A DNA stretch of 64,000 nt from Vibrio sp. J1-1. GTDB lineage: Bacteria > Pseudomonadota > Gammaproteobacteria > Enterobacterales > Vibrionaceae. The notes under the pieces were generated by a model. The model searched no databases and was not told the origin of the DNA. It saw only the letters and a program-made list of their open reading frames with translations. Below, piece by piece: positions 9,149-18,052 of this stretch. How positions within the stretch are numbered: the first letter of the stretch is position 1; every line of letters begins with the position of its first letter. A program made the position numbers and the translations under genes. Location of the stretch: positions 248,001 to 312,000 of the forward strand of contig NZ_JAKKCM010000006.1 of NCBI RefSeq assembly GCF_021728395.1. The letters run 5' to 3'.

Positions 9149-9167
9149 TGTCTCACACTGTGAGACA
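9149..9167. repeat. Perfect palindrome TGTCTCACA-C-TGTGAGACA
   Basis: A 19-bp palindrome lies 6 bp after the last tail gene's stop codon and 12 bp from the previous inverted repeat. TGTGA-like half-sites resemble dyads bound by dimeric regulators, but no T-tract follows. Confidence 0.55.
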
Positions 9168-9172
9168 AGGTG

Positions 9173-9370
9173 TTAGGTGACTTGATAAGTCCCAGCTGAG
9201 CTACCGCTCGAGACGGGAACCTCAGCATTTTGTGTGATTTCGTCATACACAGCATTGGCGATCGCTTCTGCCATTTTCCCTGCCATGGCGAATTCACCTG
9301 TAAGAACGAACCCTTGTGCTTGTAGTTCACTTTCCAACTTTGCTTTCAGAGATGCTTTACTCATTGCCAT
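9173..9370 (-). CDS. Small phage protein at the end of the tail operon
   Basis: A 65-aa protein starting MAMSKASLKA, one base after the stop of the spike gene (TAA-C-ATG) and therefore translationally coupled. AGGT lies 8 nt before the start; the longer upstream frame runs inside the neighbouring gene. It has an amphipathic N-terminal helix followed by an Ala/Gly-rich stretch. I do not recognise the family. Its position in the baseplate block suggests a small structural or assembly role. Confidence 0.7.
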   Translation of the reverse strand: MAMSKASLKAKLESELQAQGFVLTGEFAMAGKMAEAIANAVYDEITQNAEVPVSSGSSAGTYQVT

Positions 9371-9371
9371 G

Positions 9372-10043
9372 TTATTTACCTGCCTTAACTGTCGATGACA
9401 AATCAGAGTGAGGTTTGCCTGTGTAAGCACAAATGCAGTCACCTTGCACAACACCTTTACCGCCATTCATTGTGATAAGGTCTGCGACTTCTATGATTTT
9501 CTTGGCAGTGGTGGTTTTGTTGTTTGTGATTTCTTCTATTTTGTCTTCCAACACTTTGATGCGTTGGTTTAAACATTCGGTGATGTTGTCTTTGTCGGTC
9601 TTGCTTTCAAAGTTACCTTCTCCGTCGACCAATTGGTAAACACCTTGGCGTTGTTGGTAACGGCTTTCGCCTTGCTTAATCGCTGGCAACTTGAATCCCA
9701 ATGGCAGCACACAACGAATAAAAGGCTTATCCGGTTGGCCGAACATAAAGCCGATTTCTACAATGCTTCCGATTGCCGGTGGCTCAAGTCTGCCGGCGTA
9801 TTCACCCACCCCTGGTATTGGAAGTGGTACCGCCTGAAGTGGTGATTTGTCTTTGAACTCCACGCCCTTTTCATCAAGCAGCTGAACGTCCACCGCATAA
9901 TGCGGGTAAAAGCGATCAGACATGTCGCCCTCTTCAGGCAGCTCAGGTAGCGCAACCACCTTCCCCCATCGTGGCAAATGCCAGCGTCCGGTCAGTTCTG
10001 GAAACAGTCGAAAGATGATCCGCTTAATTGCATTTACGTCCAT
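9372..10043 (-). CDS. Baseplate spike protein (gpV-like)
   Basis: A 223-aa protein. Residues about 60-125 form an OB-fold-like spike section (P-I-P-G-V-G-E-Y-A-G-R-L-E-P-P-A-I-G-S then G-Q-P-D-K-P-F-I). A short coiled coil (about 145-180) and a C-terminal V-A-D-L-I-T-M-N-G-G-K-G-V-V-Q-G-D-C-I-C tip resembling PAAR/spike ends follow. Such proteins form the membrane-piercing needle below the tail tube. The gene overlaps the hub gene by 10 nt. Confidence 0.75.
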   Translation of the reverse strand: MDVNAIKRIIFRLFPELTGRWHLPRWGKVVALPELPEEGDMSDRFYPHYAVDVQLLDEKGVEFKDKSPLQAVPLPIPGVGEYAGRLEPPAIGSIVEIGFMFGQPDKPFIRCVLPLGFKLPAIKQGESRYQQRQGVYQLVDGEGNFESKTDKDNITECLNQRIKVLEDKIEEITNNKTTTAKKIIEVADLITMNGGKGVVQGDCICAYTGKPHSDLSSTVKAGK

Positions 10044-10723
10044 GTCAGCTTCACCTCTGTTCCTTGGAAATCAACGCCCACCAAGCGCAGGCCATTTACA
10101 ATCGCACCCGGTCTTAACTTAGGGCTCGCGGGTATTTTCACGGACTTGGCCGCAGTGTGTTGAGTCATTAGGCTATCAGGAATAGTCACCGGCTTATCAG
10201 CCCAGTAAGAGTCTTTCCAAGAGCCCACATAGATTTGGCCGTTACCCTGCTGTTGCCAAAACAGGTCTTCAATACCGAAGGCTTGAGACAGCTCGTCCAT
10301 CACTCGATAGCCATTACCATCACTGTAAAAGCAAGGGATTGATGTTTTGCTGTAGGCCGCTTCTGGTACCACAAACTGCAGTCCAGTTTTGTTGGTCACA
10401 TCGCTGAGTAATTGCATTAACGTTGGGTGGCGAAGCGTGATATCGAGCGGCTTAAACAACAATGCCGCCAACTCGCGACAAAACAGTTCTGACCACCCTT
10501 TTTCTGATGCTTGAACCCGTTCGATGTAACCAAGAAATACCCGCGAGATGCTGTCACCCCACCCGATGTCCACCGCAATGATGGTGTTTACCTTTGGAGA
10601 ACCTTCAACGGAAATCGAGCAGCGACCAGGTGTATTAACATCAAAAAGAATGCGATGGTTCTTTGCTTTAACCTTTTGACTACCAAGATAGGCGCGACAC
10701 ACAAATTTGTGGTTTGGCTCCAT
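10034..10723 (-). CDS. Tail hub protein (gpD-like)
   Basis: A 229-aa protein in the place of P2 gpD / gp27-type hub proteins, which join tail tube and spike. The central part (L-F-C-R-E-L-A-A-L-L-F then D-I-T-L-R-H-P-T-L) and the alternating strand pattern fit a hub domain. A strong GGGGGAGG Shine-Dalgarno precedes the ATG. Homology is judged from position and pattern. Confidence 0.65.
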   Translation of the reverse strand: MEPNHKFVCRAYLGSQKVKAKNHRILFDVNTPGRCSISVEGSPKVNTIIAVDIGWGDSISRVFLGYIERVQASEKGWSELFCRELAALLFKPLDITLRHPTLMQLLSDVTNKTGLQFVVPEAAYSKTSIPCFYSDGNGYRVMDELSQAFGIEDLFWQQQGNGQIYVGSWKDSYWADKPVTIPDSLMTQHTAAKSVKIPASPKLRPGAIVNGLRLVGVDFQGTEVKLTWT

Positions 10724-10732
10724 TACCTCCCC

Positions 10733-11269
10733 CTATGACAATATTTCGTCTAGTGATTTGAGAAACTTCATGATGCCTGTAAGTTCGACACTGGTATCCG
10801 GCGGAACGTCTTCACTTTGACCCGTTTCAACCGGAGTAGTTACCCCTTGCACCTGCTGTTGAGTTGCTGGCTTATCCTCCTGTCGCTGTTCAACACGCTC
10901 AGAAACGGACAAGTGCTCAACCAACTCGAAAGCGACGTTCCATTGTCGGTTGCTCTCTTGTTCATCGGCTCGAATAGTGCCTTGGAACTTCACCTGGCGA
11001 ATCTTGAGCGCAGCGGCAGTATTGTTGCTGATGCGATAAATCTGGCGGGCACTGTTGTCTTGTCCGCCTGCCAAGGTGAAAAGATTGCTTAGGGTTTCAC
11101 TCTTATTGAATGGGATCACGCCACTAATGGACAACACTTTACCTTTGCTGCCCGTTTCAGCTTGGTCAGTCGACGAGGACTGGCCGGACATATCTTGTCC
11201 GGCGAGCTGTTGGCGAACGCTAATGCGCAGGTTCTTGAGTGAGATTTGAGTGCCGTTTAGAGTAAGCAT
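10733..11269 (-). CDS. Baseplate complex protein, HP1/K139-type
   Basis: A 178-aa protein. The N-terminal region (I-S-L-K-N-L-R-I-S-V-R-Q-Q-L-A-G-Q-D-M-S-G-Q) and I-S-G-V-I-P-F segment resemble the LysM-less baseplate/DNA-circulation-type proteins of this phage group. A Q/E-rich flexible stretch (about 125-160) is followed by a short C-terminal helix. It lies between the fibre and hub genes of the leftward tail operon. Confidence 0.6.
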   Translation of the reverse strand: MLTLNGTQISLKNLRISVRQQLAGQDMSGQSSSTDQAETGSKGKVLSISGVIPFNKSETLSNLFTLAGGQDNSARQIYRISNNTAAALKIRQVKFQGTIRADEQESNRQWNVAFELVEHLSVSERVEQRQEDKPATQQQVQGVTTPVETGQSEDVPPDTSVELTGIMKFLKSLDEILS

Positions 11270-11271
11270 GA

Positions 11272-13614
11272 CTAATAAAATTCTTTCGTAGCTACAAAGG
11301 ATAAATCCGATAAAACTACTGGCGGAAAATTTTCAGACTGATCGGATAAAATTGGACCATAGTAAACTTTGTTATACGCACCCGCTTTATCGATTCTTAA
11401 CCCACCATATTGGTTGTGGGTGGTAGTGAATAAAGTCATCTGGCTCGTCACTTTGGTGTTATTGTCTGGATTTAACTGCGTCACCATGTTGTTGTTTCCC
11501 AACAACACCTTGCTACTTGGTGATAACGAGACATCCAAGTATCTTGGAAACTCTAAGTGTGTAAACACAGTATCCGTACAGGTCATTGATGTATAAACGT
11601 CTGTGCAAAGCACACCCACCTTTCCTTCTGCTAAGTTAATCGACACTAGATTAATGTAGCCCCCATCAAAAAACTGAGTTTCCGCGGAAACATCGTATTC
11701 TTTGACGTCTTTCGAATGTAGCTCCGATACTGAAGAAAACATCAAACGTTCTGTTATTTCAAAGTAACCACCTGTATGTTGCTCAAAAACGCCATTGGAG
11801 AGGTGTCGTTTCACTGTCTCGTTATGATGACCACCATGATATGAACCAAACCACTTGGCATCTTGGCGTTTGAACGCGAAGTCATTTGCCCCAGCGGCCT
11901 CGATGTAAGTAAAGCCAGTATTTCTGATATACGCTGCGGTATCATGAGTCGGCAGCGCTTTACTCATTTCATTTAAGTGCATGATGTTCGCACCATATAG
12001 ATAGCAGTGTGTTGCCGGCTCTAAGTTTCTAACCCGTATTTTTGAGAGTTTGTTTTTCGACGTTTGTCCCTTGTAAACAAAAGCCGCATCTTTACCACTG
12101 TTATTGTGATTATATTTCAAGCTGAGCTCATCAACCTTGTTGAACGAGCCATCAGGTAACTCTTCTTCAATAACGACTTGTCCTGATGAACCAGGTGAAC
12201 GAGCAAATAACAACGAGTATTCTCCACTAAGAAGATATTGAACATAGTCCCCATCGCGGAAAATATTCCATGGCTTTAATCCATTAAACCTCGTTGCTTC
12301 ATTGTCTTGGTATATTGAGTAATCAACAGTATCAAGATTCGGCAATCCTAATACGTCACTGTTGAACTGGGTCGTTAGGTCAATAAGTTCCGCTACCGCT
12401 GCATCTGTTTTAAGTCTTCCGACAATTGCATGTGATATCTCGTATACGAACGTCGGTCTGTGATGTGAATTACCAAACTCATTACTCGCGTCAGGTGCAG
12501 CACTCGTTTTCTGATAAGTCATCATTACATACCCTGAAACATTTCGAGCCTTCTTGGTTATAACCTGATAAGAACCATCACCTTGATGTAACAGAATCTT
12601 TTTGCTTTGCTCTCCCAATGTCACTGATGGATGATTTATCATCACGTAATCTGACAGCTTTATCCATTTAACATCGTTATCAGCGATCGTTTTCTTAGCT
12701 AAAATATCGCCAACATCCCCACCTTTCGCTCGAATAAACTCTTTTTTGCTCCATTCGATATTTTTATTTTCCGGTCTCAAATCACTCACAGACCCATCTG
12801 CCAGAACCTGGGCAATTTTGCACACGAAATGCGGAATATCTTTGCCTGTTGAGGAGTCGATGTAATCGTCTTTCTCTTCGGACGTGATGACAAAGTCGAA
12901 CAGTGTCACTTGCTCGCCTGTTGGTGTGCCTTCACGGTGTGCATCGATGTAGATGAACGATGGTTTATTCGGTACCTGAACGCTGCGGTCAAACTCCATG
13001 CTCACACGGTTGCCCGAGACATAACCGGCACCCGCTTTGATGTTGTAAGCGCTGCCCGATGGGGTGACCAAGAAACCGTCTTCGATAAACCAGTCTTTGC
13101 CGTTCTGGTCGATGATGGATTGCGCCACATCGCTGTCCATCTTCTTCATTCGGTCAGTGGCGTTGTATTGCCAGCTCGATGCATCCACCGTGATGTTGGT
13201 GATTTCTGCAATGTCTTTGTATTCAAGTACGACCGAACGCACCAAGGTATTACCCGCGACACCCGGTTCATCGGCTGTTTTAGGTGTAAGCGCGTGATGG
13301 TCAATCGTCACCAATACGCCATATTCAGAGCAGTAAGCACCCGTCCAGTTAAACTCAAACGGACCAACATCGCTGGTCAAAGTGGTGCTGTAAATCACTG
13401 TGTCTGGAGAAAGTCGGCCACGTTGTTCAACCTGCTCTTGGTGAACGATGTCATCCGTCGGTACCACATCATCTGGCTGTGGAAACTCTGGGCGGTTGGG
13501 TACATTGGCGAACATCATCTTGTCGATGATTAGTGGTTTTTCTTCAGCATTGAGCTGTGCCAATAGTGCTTTACCTGCGGCGGTTAAAATTGACTTGTCA
13601 GTGGTATTTGCCAT
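11272..13614 (-). CDS. Tail fibre (receptor-binding) protein, 780 aa
   Basis: The N-terminal 150 residues (A-N-T-T-D-K-S-I-L-T-A-A-G-K-A-L-L, then V-E-Q-R-G-R-L-S-P-D-T-V-I-Y and A-Y-C-S-E-Y-G-V-L) are the conserved phage tail-collar/fibre attachment domain. The remaining 600 residues are beta-rich and show no family I recognise, as expected for a host-specific receptor-binding part. AAGGA precedes the ATG. No separate fibre-assembly chaperone follows; the next gene is the baseplate complex protein. Base composition falls (more AT) in the 3' two thirds compared with the N-terminal part, consistent with exchange of the receptor-binding module. Confidence 0.85.
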   Translation of the reverse strand: MANTTDKSILTAAGKALLAQLNAEEKPLIIDKMMFANVPNRPEFPQPDDVVPTDDIVHQEQVEQRGRLSPDTVIYSTTLTSDVGPFEFNWTGAYCSEYGVLVTIDHHALTPKTADEPGVAGNTLVRSVVLEYKDIAEITNITVDASSWQYNATDRMKKMDSDVAQSIIDQNGKDWFIEDGFLVTPSGSAYNIKAGAGYVSGNRVSMEFDRSVQVPNKPSFIYIDAHREGTPTGEQVTLFDFVITSEEKDDYIDSSTGKDIPHFVCKIAQVLADGSVSDLRPENKNIEWSKKEFIRAKGGDVGDILAKKTIADNDVKWIKLSDYVMINHPSVTLGEQSKKILLHQGDGSYQVITKKARNVSGYVMMTYQKTSAAPDASNEFGNSHHRPTFVYEISHAIVGRLKTDAAVAELIDLTTQFNSDVLGLPNLDTVDYSIYQDNEATRFNGLKPWNIFRDGDYVQYLLSGEYSLLFARSPGSSGQVVIEEELPDGSFNKVDELSLKYNHNNSGKDAAFVYKGQTSKNKLSKIRVRNLEPATHCYLYGANIMHLNEMSKALPTHDTAAYIRNTGFTYIEAAGANDFAFKRQDAKWFGSYHGGHHNETVKRHLSNGVFEQHTGGYFEITERLMFSSVSELHSKDVKEYDVSAETQFFDGGYINLVSINLAEGKVGVLCTDVYTSMTCTDTVFTHLEFPRYLDVSLSPSSKVLLGNNNMVTQLNPDNNTKVTSQMTLFTTTHNQYGGLRIDKAGAYNKVYYGPILSDQSENFPPVVLSDLSFVATKEFY

Positions 13615-13627
13615 TTTTAGTAATTCC

Positions 13628-14230
13628 TTAACCCTTCACTGTGGCTTGGTAATATTCGCAGTCGACATTCAGCACACTTGGAAGCATGCCAACATTGAGC
13701 CTGTTCTTAATGTGAGACGTTGCGTATTGCGCTTCGACGTTCTTGCTTCGCGCGGCCAACGGCATTTCGACATAACTGGTGTATTGATAGCGGCGGCAGG
13801 TTCTGCCGTATTGTCTGATTACTGTATCTAGCAGCTTGGGAACGTTGGTTAAGTCGCCGTCGCGGATTTTTAGGCTGATCACATCCCAATCCACATTGGC
13901 TAAACGCTCATCTTGCCCGATGTGCGGATAGCCCAACTTGGCGAACATATCTTCCCAGCCAGCTATCGTTCCCGCGTCACGCGCAAACCCGTAAGCATGA
14001 GCCACACGAATTCGAAATAACTCTTCAGGCTCCTGGCCTAAGCGTTCTATCTCACGTTGCCAGGCAAGAATGTTCACCAATGCCATTGGCGCGGTTAACG
14101 GATCGTGCTGCTGCAGTGGCATTTCGAATGCCGCTCTCACATGTTCCCAGTAATTGCGCATGGCTCGGGCGAACTTGGCCAGCTCGCCTCTGCCCATCCA
14201 GTAACGCAGGTTAATCTCAGGAATTTTCAA
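13628..14230 (-). CDS. I: Tail protein I (baseplate)
   Basis: A 200-aa protein of the phage tail protein I family, a baseplate component that links J to the fibres. It overlaps the J gene by 14 nt, as in P2-like phages. The N-terminal W-M-G-R-G-E-L-A-K-F-A-R-A and central A-H-A-Y-G-F-A-R-D-A-G segments fit the family. Confidence 0.8.
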   Translation of the reverse strand: MKIPEINLRYWMGRGELAKFARAMRNYWEHVRAAFEMPLQQHDPLTAPMALVNILAWQREIERLGQEPEELFRIRVAHAYGFARDAGTIAGWEDMFAKLGYPHIGQDERLANVDWDVISLKIRDGDLTNVPKLLDTVIRQYGRTCRRYQYTSYVEMPLAARSKNVEAQYATSHIKNRLNVGMLPSVLNVDCEYYQATVKG

Positions 14231-15404
14231 TCGTCACCCCCAGAGAGTTAATTCGCGGTACCGTCAGATTGTTAATGATGTCGGCGTTATCAAATTCGAG
14301 TGATTCAATCTCAGAGAACTGCGCATGCAGCTCCTGCCCAAGCCTTGAAAAACTGAATCGAAGAACCGGATTGGTGACCGTTGGCGAGTAATCGGTGTTT
14401 TCACGGAAAGCCGCACCAATGAACTGCTCCACTTTTACGCTTAGGGCGTCTCGGTCTTCCATCGTTAATGAACGCAGAGGCCACACTCGGCAGACAATAT
14501 CGTGGGTCGTTTCTGGCATGGCGAGCACTTGCAGATCATCACCATGTCCGTGCTGACCTTCGACACGGATGTATTCATTCAAATCAGCCAACATTTCTGC
14601 CGATGGTTCACCCGTGTCTAAAAGGATGAGCGCGTTTGCGGTACCTGGTCCACGCGGGGCGTTATGCTCAAAATAGACATTGTCGTCGTTGACTCCTGCT
14701 CGACTGGTGAGCAGTGAACGGTAAGCCGCATCAATGTGCCATCTTGCGACTGCGCTCCACTGATTACGAATACGTAGGCGGAGTTCGTCATTACTCTCTT
14801 TGTCTGCTCCGGCTTCATTCAACCATTCGGCAGGGTTGGTCACTGCGCCAATGCCCGGAATGGCTGTTGGCAAAATGTGGTAATACCCTTCACCTAGGTT
14901 GTAAGCCGCGCCCTCGTTCTCTGCCTCGACTTCTGCCATCACCATGGTGTCGTTCTCTGGCATCGTGGTATCAGCAAGCACCTTCACCCGGTAAATCGTG
15001 CCGTTAATCGGTTCGGTCTGTACCCACGTATCTTTGGGGATCACCAACGCAGGGCCTTTAGCCGCGGAACGTTGAAAGGCGATCATCCCTTTGGCTTTGG
15101 TTGCGCCTTTGCGGGTGAGTTTGCATTGCCACGCCAACAAGTCGAGCCATTGGTCCACGGCCGTTGCCACAAACATGTTTGGTAGAACATAGCCAACCAA
15201 CAGCGTGTTAATCAGCCATAAGGTAACGTTAACCACTGTTGATTCAATGAGGCGCCAAAATGGAGAAAACGGCGAGTCGTTTGAGATGATGGAACCTTCT
15301 TTATCCATCTCCTCTTTGAGTACTTTCTTCCACCCTGCTTCATCGGTTGGGATACCCGATTGCTTCACCAGTTCGGAATAATCTGGTTTTGGAATATCAG
15401 TCAT
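14217..15404 (-). CDS. J: Baseplate protein J (wedge)
   Basis: A 395-aa protein of the baseplate J-like family. The family hallmarks include the R-S-A-A-K-G segment, G-A-A-Y-N-L-G-E-G and the W-L-N-E-A-G-A-D-K-E-S-N-D-E-L-R-L-R motif near residue 200. It forms the wedge that triggers sheath contraction. It shares its boundary base with the upstream gene. Confidence 0.9.
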   Translation of the reverse strand: MTDIPKPDYSELVKQSGIPTDEAGWKKVLKEEMDKEGSIISNDSPFSPFWRLIESTVVNVTLWLINTLLVGYVLPNMFVATAVDQWLDLLAWQCKLTRKGATKAKGMIAFQRSAAKGPALVIPKDTWVQTEPINGTIYRVKVLADTTMPENDTMVMAEVEAENEGAAYNLGEGYYHILPTAIPGIGAVTNPAEWLNEAGADKESNDELRLRIRNQWSAVARWHIDAAYRSLLTSRAGVNDDNVYFEHNAPRGPGTANALILLDTGEPSAEMLADLNEYIRVEGQHGHGDDLQVLAMPETTHDIVCRVWPLRSLTMEDRDALSVKVEQFIGAAFRENTDYSPTVTNPVLRFSFSRLGQELHAQFSEIESLEFDNADIINNLTVPRINSLGVTIENS

Positions 15405-15745
15405 TAACGCTCTCCGTTATTCACTATCTCTAATTTCAACTCGCCAAAGTCCATGGTGTCGGCAAACACGTAAATCGTGCCCTCAGTCGGTTCATCCAAA
15501 CGCACGGTACCCGGTACCAATCGAACATCTTCTTCAACAAGCAATTCCAGCTTGGTGCGGATATCGGCTTTCTTGGATGGGCTTCGCTCAGCGATTAAAT
15601 CCACCGCTAAGTTGCTCTCGATGATGGCGTGTTTGATGTCTTGGGCGATCACCGCTCGGTCTTGAATCAAGATTGGGTTGCGGCCTGCATCGAGCACCAC
15701 ATCCCCGTTCTCAATCAAAATGTCCTGGTATTTGTAATTCGTCAT
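15404..15745 (-). CDS. gp25/gpW-like baseplate protein (DUF2590 type)
   Basis: A 113-aa protein. The pattern D-I-L-I-E-N-G-D-V-V-L-D then V-I-A-Q-D-I-K-H-A-I-I resembles gp25/gpW lysozyme-fold baseplate components, and the DUF2590 family sits here in HP1/K139-type phages. It is tightly packed between the tape measure and J genes (shared boundary bases). Confidence 0.7.
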   Translation of the reverse strand: MTNYKYQDILIENGDVVLDAGRNPILIQDRAVIAQDIKHAIIESNLAVDLIAERSPSKKADIRTKLELLVEEDVRLVPGTVRLDEPTEGTIYVFADTMDFGELKLEIVNNGER

Positions 15746-17580
15746 TAGCCTGCCGCCATTTCTATTTCACTGGCCATGTCTTGCGGGCTGTTCATATAGG
15801 TTGGATAAATCGCCACACCGCCGTAGTTCGTCGAACTGGTTTGATAATTGGCAATGCTCTTGGCTGCGCCACCTGGCTGGACTTGAAGCCTTGCCTCTGC
15901 ACCGTTTACGGAGGTCGATTTCACTTTGGTGTCATCATCGCCACCGAACCCTGGTATCCAGTCAGTGACACTTTTCACCATGTCCATGACTTGGTTGTAC
16001 TTACCAATAATCCAGTTAAATACACTCATGAACGCGTTTCGCATGCTTTCAGCCAAACCCGCAACAGCTTGGAATGCCTCTGTGTTTTGCATCGCAAACA
16101 GGAAGTCATTCCAGCCTTGCTTTGCCATGGTGGTAAAAGTAAGGAATGCCGCTTTTAAATCGTCCCAGTAGTAAACCAATGCAGCGACTGCACCGATGAG
16201 AGCAACGATACCGATAACGACCCAAGTAATTGGATTGGCAAGTAAGGCAGCCGTGAGTTTGACTACTGACCACATCGCGGCCATTGCGCTCTTAGAGAAT
16301 GACCACATGGCGAGCGTTGCGCCTTTGATTGCAGTCACACCAAGGCCGAAGGTGGCCCATGCGACTGTCACTGCTCCGGTAAGCACGGTGATCATTCCGC
16401 CTACAGCAACCAGACCGAGTAAAGCGACTGCCGCTAAACCAATGTACTTGGTAATGTTTGGAAAGAGTTTCGTCCAAAGCATGATTTCTTTTGCGCCGTT
16501 GGCAAACATTTCCACTACAGGGAGGATCACTGGTAACAAGGCTTGCCCAAATGCCGCGCGAACAGCAAACACACCTTGCTCTAGGCGTTCCCATTGGTCG
16601 GTCATTGCTCCGGCCATTTTCTCAGCCACATCGAGACCATTGACCTTACCGAGTTCATCAATCGAGTTCGCAAGTCCATCCGTGTTTTGCATCAGTAGTT
16701 GAATCATTGCCGTGGCTTCTTGAGTACCAAATGCTTTACTTAACTCTGCCGCTTCCGCTACCGAAATCGTGTCACCGTATCGACCTTTGATTTGATTCAA
16801 AATATCGACAATCGGTAACAACTGACCTTGTGCATCGGTAAACGACATATTCAGCGCATCTTGAGCCTTTGCCGCACCTGCAAGGAAAGCACGATATTTG
16901 GTACCCGCTTCACTACCACTCATCGTGGCTTGCAACGTACCAAGGATTGCCATCTGTTCAGTCATTCCCACACCAACAGAGGTAGCCGAAGCGCCCACAG
17001 AGGTAAACGCAGCCGACATCTGATCACCGGTGGTCTTAAACATCTGAACCGCTCGTGCAGTCTGCCCACCAAGCATGTTCACCCAGTCGGCTTTACCCAT
17101 TTGGTTCGCGCTATTCTGGAAAATGCCGTACATGGTGCCAACGTAATTGGTAATGGTTGAGGTATCGGCTTTTGTCGCCGCCGCAAGCACACCAGAGGCG
17201 CGGGTAAACTCGGAAAGTTCATTACCTGCTAATCCTGAAATTGCCGACTGAATGTCATACGAAGCCGCCACGAATTCCGTTGCCGACTTGCCGTAATCCA
17301 CCGCAAAATTAAGCGCCGTGTCACTCAGTTGCTGAAGCTGTTCATCAACCACGCCCAATGATTTTACTTCGCCCAGAACACGATCCATTTCAATCGCAGG
17401 CATCAATGCATTTTGCAGCGCAAAACCTGCACCCACCATTCCTGCGGTACCCGCCATCATGGTATGTGTACCCTTACGATAGGTATTGGTGACATCATTT
17501 AGTTGACGCTGAATGTTACCCAGAGGTTTTGATATCTGGTTTATCAGTCCAACTCTAAATGTGAGTGCTTCTGGTAGCAT
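15745..17580 (-). CDS. Tail tape-measure protein
   Basis: A 611-aa protein. Residues 1-350 carry the phage-minor-tail/TP901 tape-measure core (G-V-V-D-E-Q-L, T-E-F-V-A-A-S-Y-D-I-Q-S-A, G-S-E-A-G-T-K-Y-R-A-F-L). Residues about 370-500 hold several hydrophobic segments, as expected for a protein that enters the host membrane at injection. It sets tail length and follows the E/E+E' chaperone genes, the standard order in myophages. Confidence 0.9.
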   Translation of the reverse strand: MLPEALTFRVGLINQISKPLGNIQRQLNDVTNTYRKGTHTMMAGTAGMVGAGFALQNALMPAIEMDRVLGEVKSLGVVDEQLQQLSDTALNFAVDYGKSATEFVAASYDIQSAISGLAGNELSEFTRASGVLAAATKADTSTITNYVGTMYGIFQNSANQMGKADWVNMLGGQTARAVQMFKTTGDQMSAAFTSVGASATSVGVGMTEQMAILGTLQATMSGSEAGTKYRAFLAGAAKAQDALNMSFTDAQGQLLPIVDILNQIKGRYGDTISVAEAAELSKAFGTQEATAMIQLLMQNTDGLANSIDELGKVNGLDVAEKMAGAMTDQWERLEQGVFAVRAAFGQALLPVILPVVEMFANGAKEIMLWTKLFPNITKYIGLAAVALLGLVAVGGMITVLTGAVTVAWATFGLGVTAIKGATLAMWSFSKSAMAAMWSVVKLTAALLANPITWVVIGIVALIGAVAALVYYWDDLKAAFLTFTTMAKQGWNDFLFAMQNTEAFQAVAGLAESMRNAFMSVFNWIIGKYNQVMDMVKSVTDWIPGFGGDDDTKVKSTSVNGAEARLQVQPGGAAKSIANYQTSSTNYGGVAIYPTYMNSPQDMASEIEMAAG

Positions 17581-17603
17581 TGATGCGTCCTATTACCGAT
17601 GGG

Positions 17604-17792
17604 TTAACCACTAAATGCCTTTGCCACACCGTTAGCCATGGTGCTTTGCATGTTCTGCCAGTACTTCGTTTCTAACCAAATTGCCCTTGCAAGGTTCTCT
17701 TCGCTGTCTGTCTCACCCGGCAACCACTTACGGCGCCAGGTGAGCATTTGTTCGAGCTCGTTGGAGTCCATAGCCCGAACAAGGGCATCTAT
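17604..17792 (-). CDS. E' extension reached by -1 frameshift (E+E' tail chaperone)
   Basis: The E gene ends GTA-AAA-AAA-TAG on the minus strand; the seven A (plus 17792-17798) form the slippery heptamer A-AAA-AAA directly before the stop. Slipping back one base opens a frame of 62 codons (I-D-A-L-V-R-A-M-D-S-N-E-L-E-Q then W-L-E-T-K-Y-W) ending at 17604. The fusion would be 149 aa, near the P2 E+E' product (142 aa). The segment fills an otherwise empty gap before the tape-measure gene. A free-standing product from the internal ATG (55 aa) is also possible. Confidence 0.8.
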   Translation of the reverse strand: MDALVRAMDSNELEQMLTWRRKWLPGETDSEENLARAIWLETKYWQNMQSTMANGVAKAFSG

Positions 17793-18052
17793 TTTTTTAC
17801 TTTGATTTGCAGCTTCGGCGTGTATTCCTTGAGAACTTCACCCACAACCTGAATCGCAGCTCCTGGATTCTCGTTCGTCAGTTCACGGAATACTTCTTTG
17901 CTTTCTTCTGTAACGGTGTTCATCAGAAAGTTATGCGCAGAGTTCACGATTTCCCCCTGTGCCAACGCGTTCATGTAGTCGTTGTAATCTGCTTCTGTCG
18001 GGACAAACGTGATATCTGCATCACCAACCGTTAGTGCAATTTGTTTGCTCAT
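17789..18052 (-). CDS. E: Tail assembly chaperone gpE
   Basis: An 87-aa protein just upstream of the tape-measure gene, the position and size of P2 gpE (91 aa). It is helical with an acidic N-terminal half and a basic end (Q-I-K-V-K-K). It is made in excess, with the -1 frameshifted E+E' form as minor product; the ratio controls loading of tube protein on the tape measure. It overlaps the preceding gene by four bases (ATGA). Confidence 0.8.
   Translation of the reverse strand: MSKQIALTVGDADITFVPTEADYNDYMNALAQGEIVNSAHNFLMNTVTEESKEVFRELTNENPGAAIQVVGEVLKEYTPKLQIKVKK

Noticed and set aside
12910-13533. 207-aa plus-strand frame inside the tail fibre gene
   Set aside because: It is a shadow of the fibre N-terminal coding sequence, with no Shine-Dalgarno and an unnatural composition.
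16196-16702. 168-aa plus-strand frame opposite the tape-measure gene
   Set aside because: It is low-complexity Thr/Ala/Ser-rich, a typical reverse image of the hydrophobic tape-measure region.
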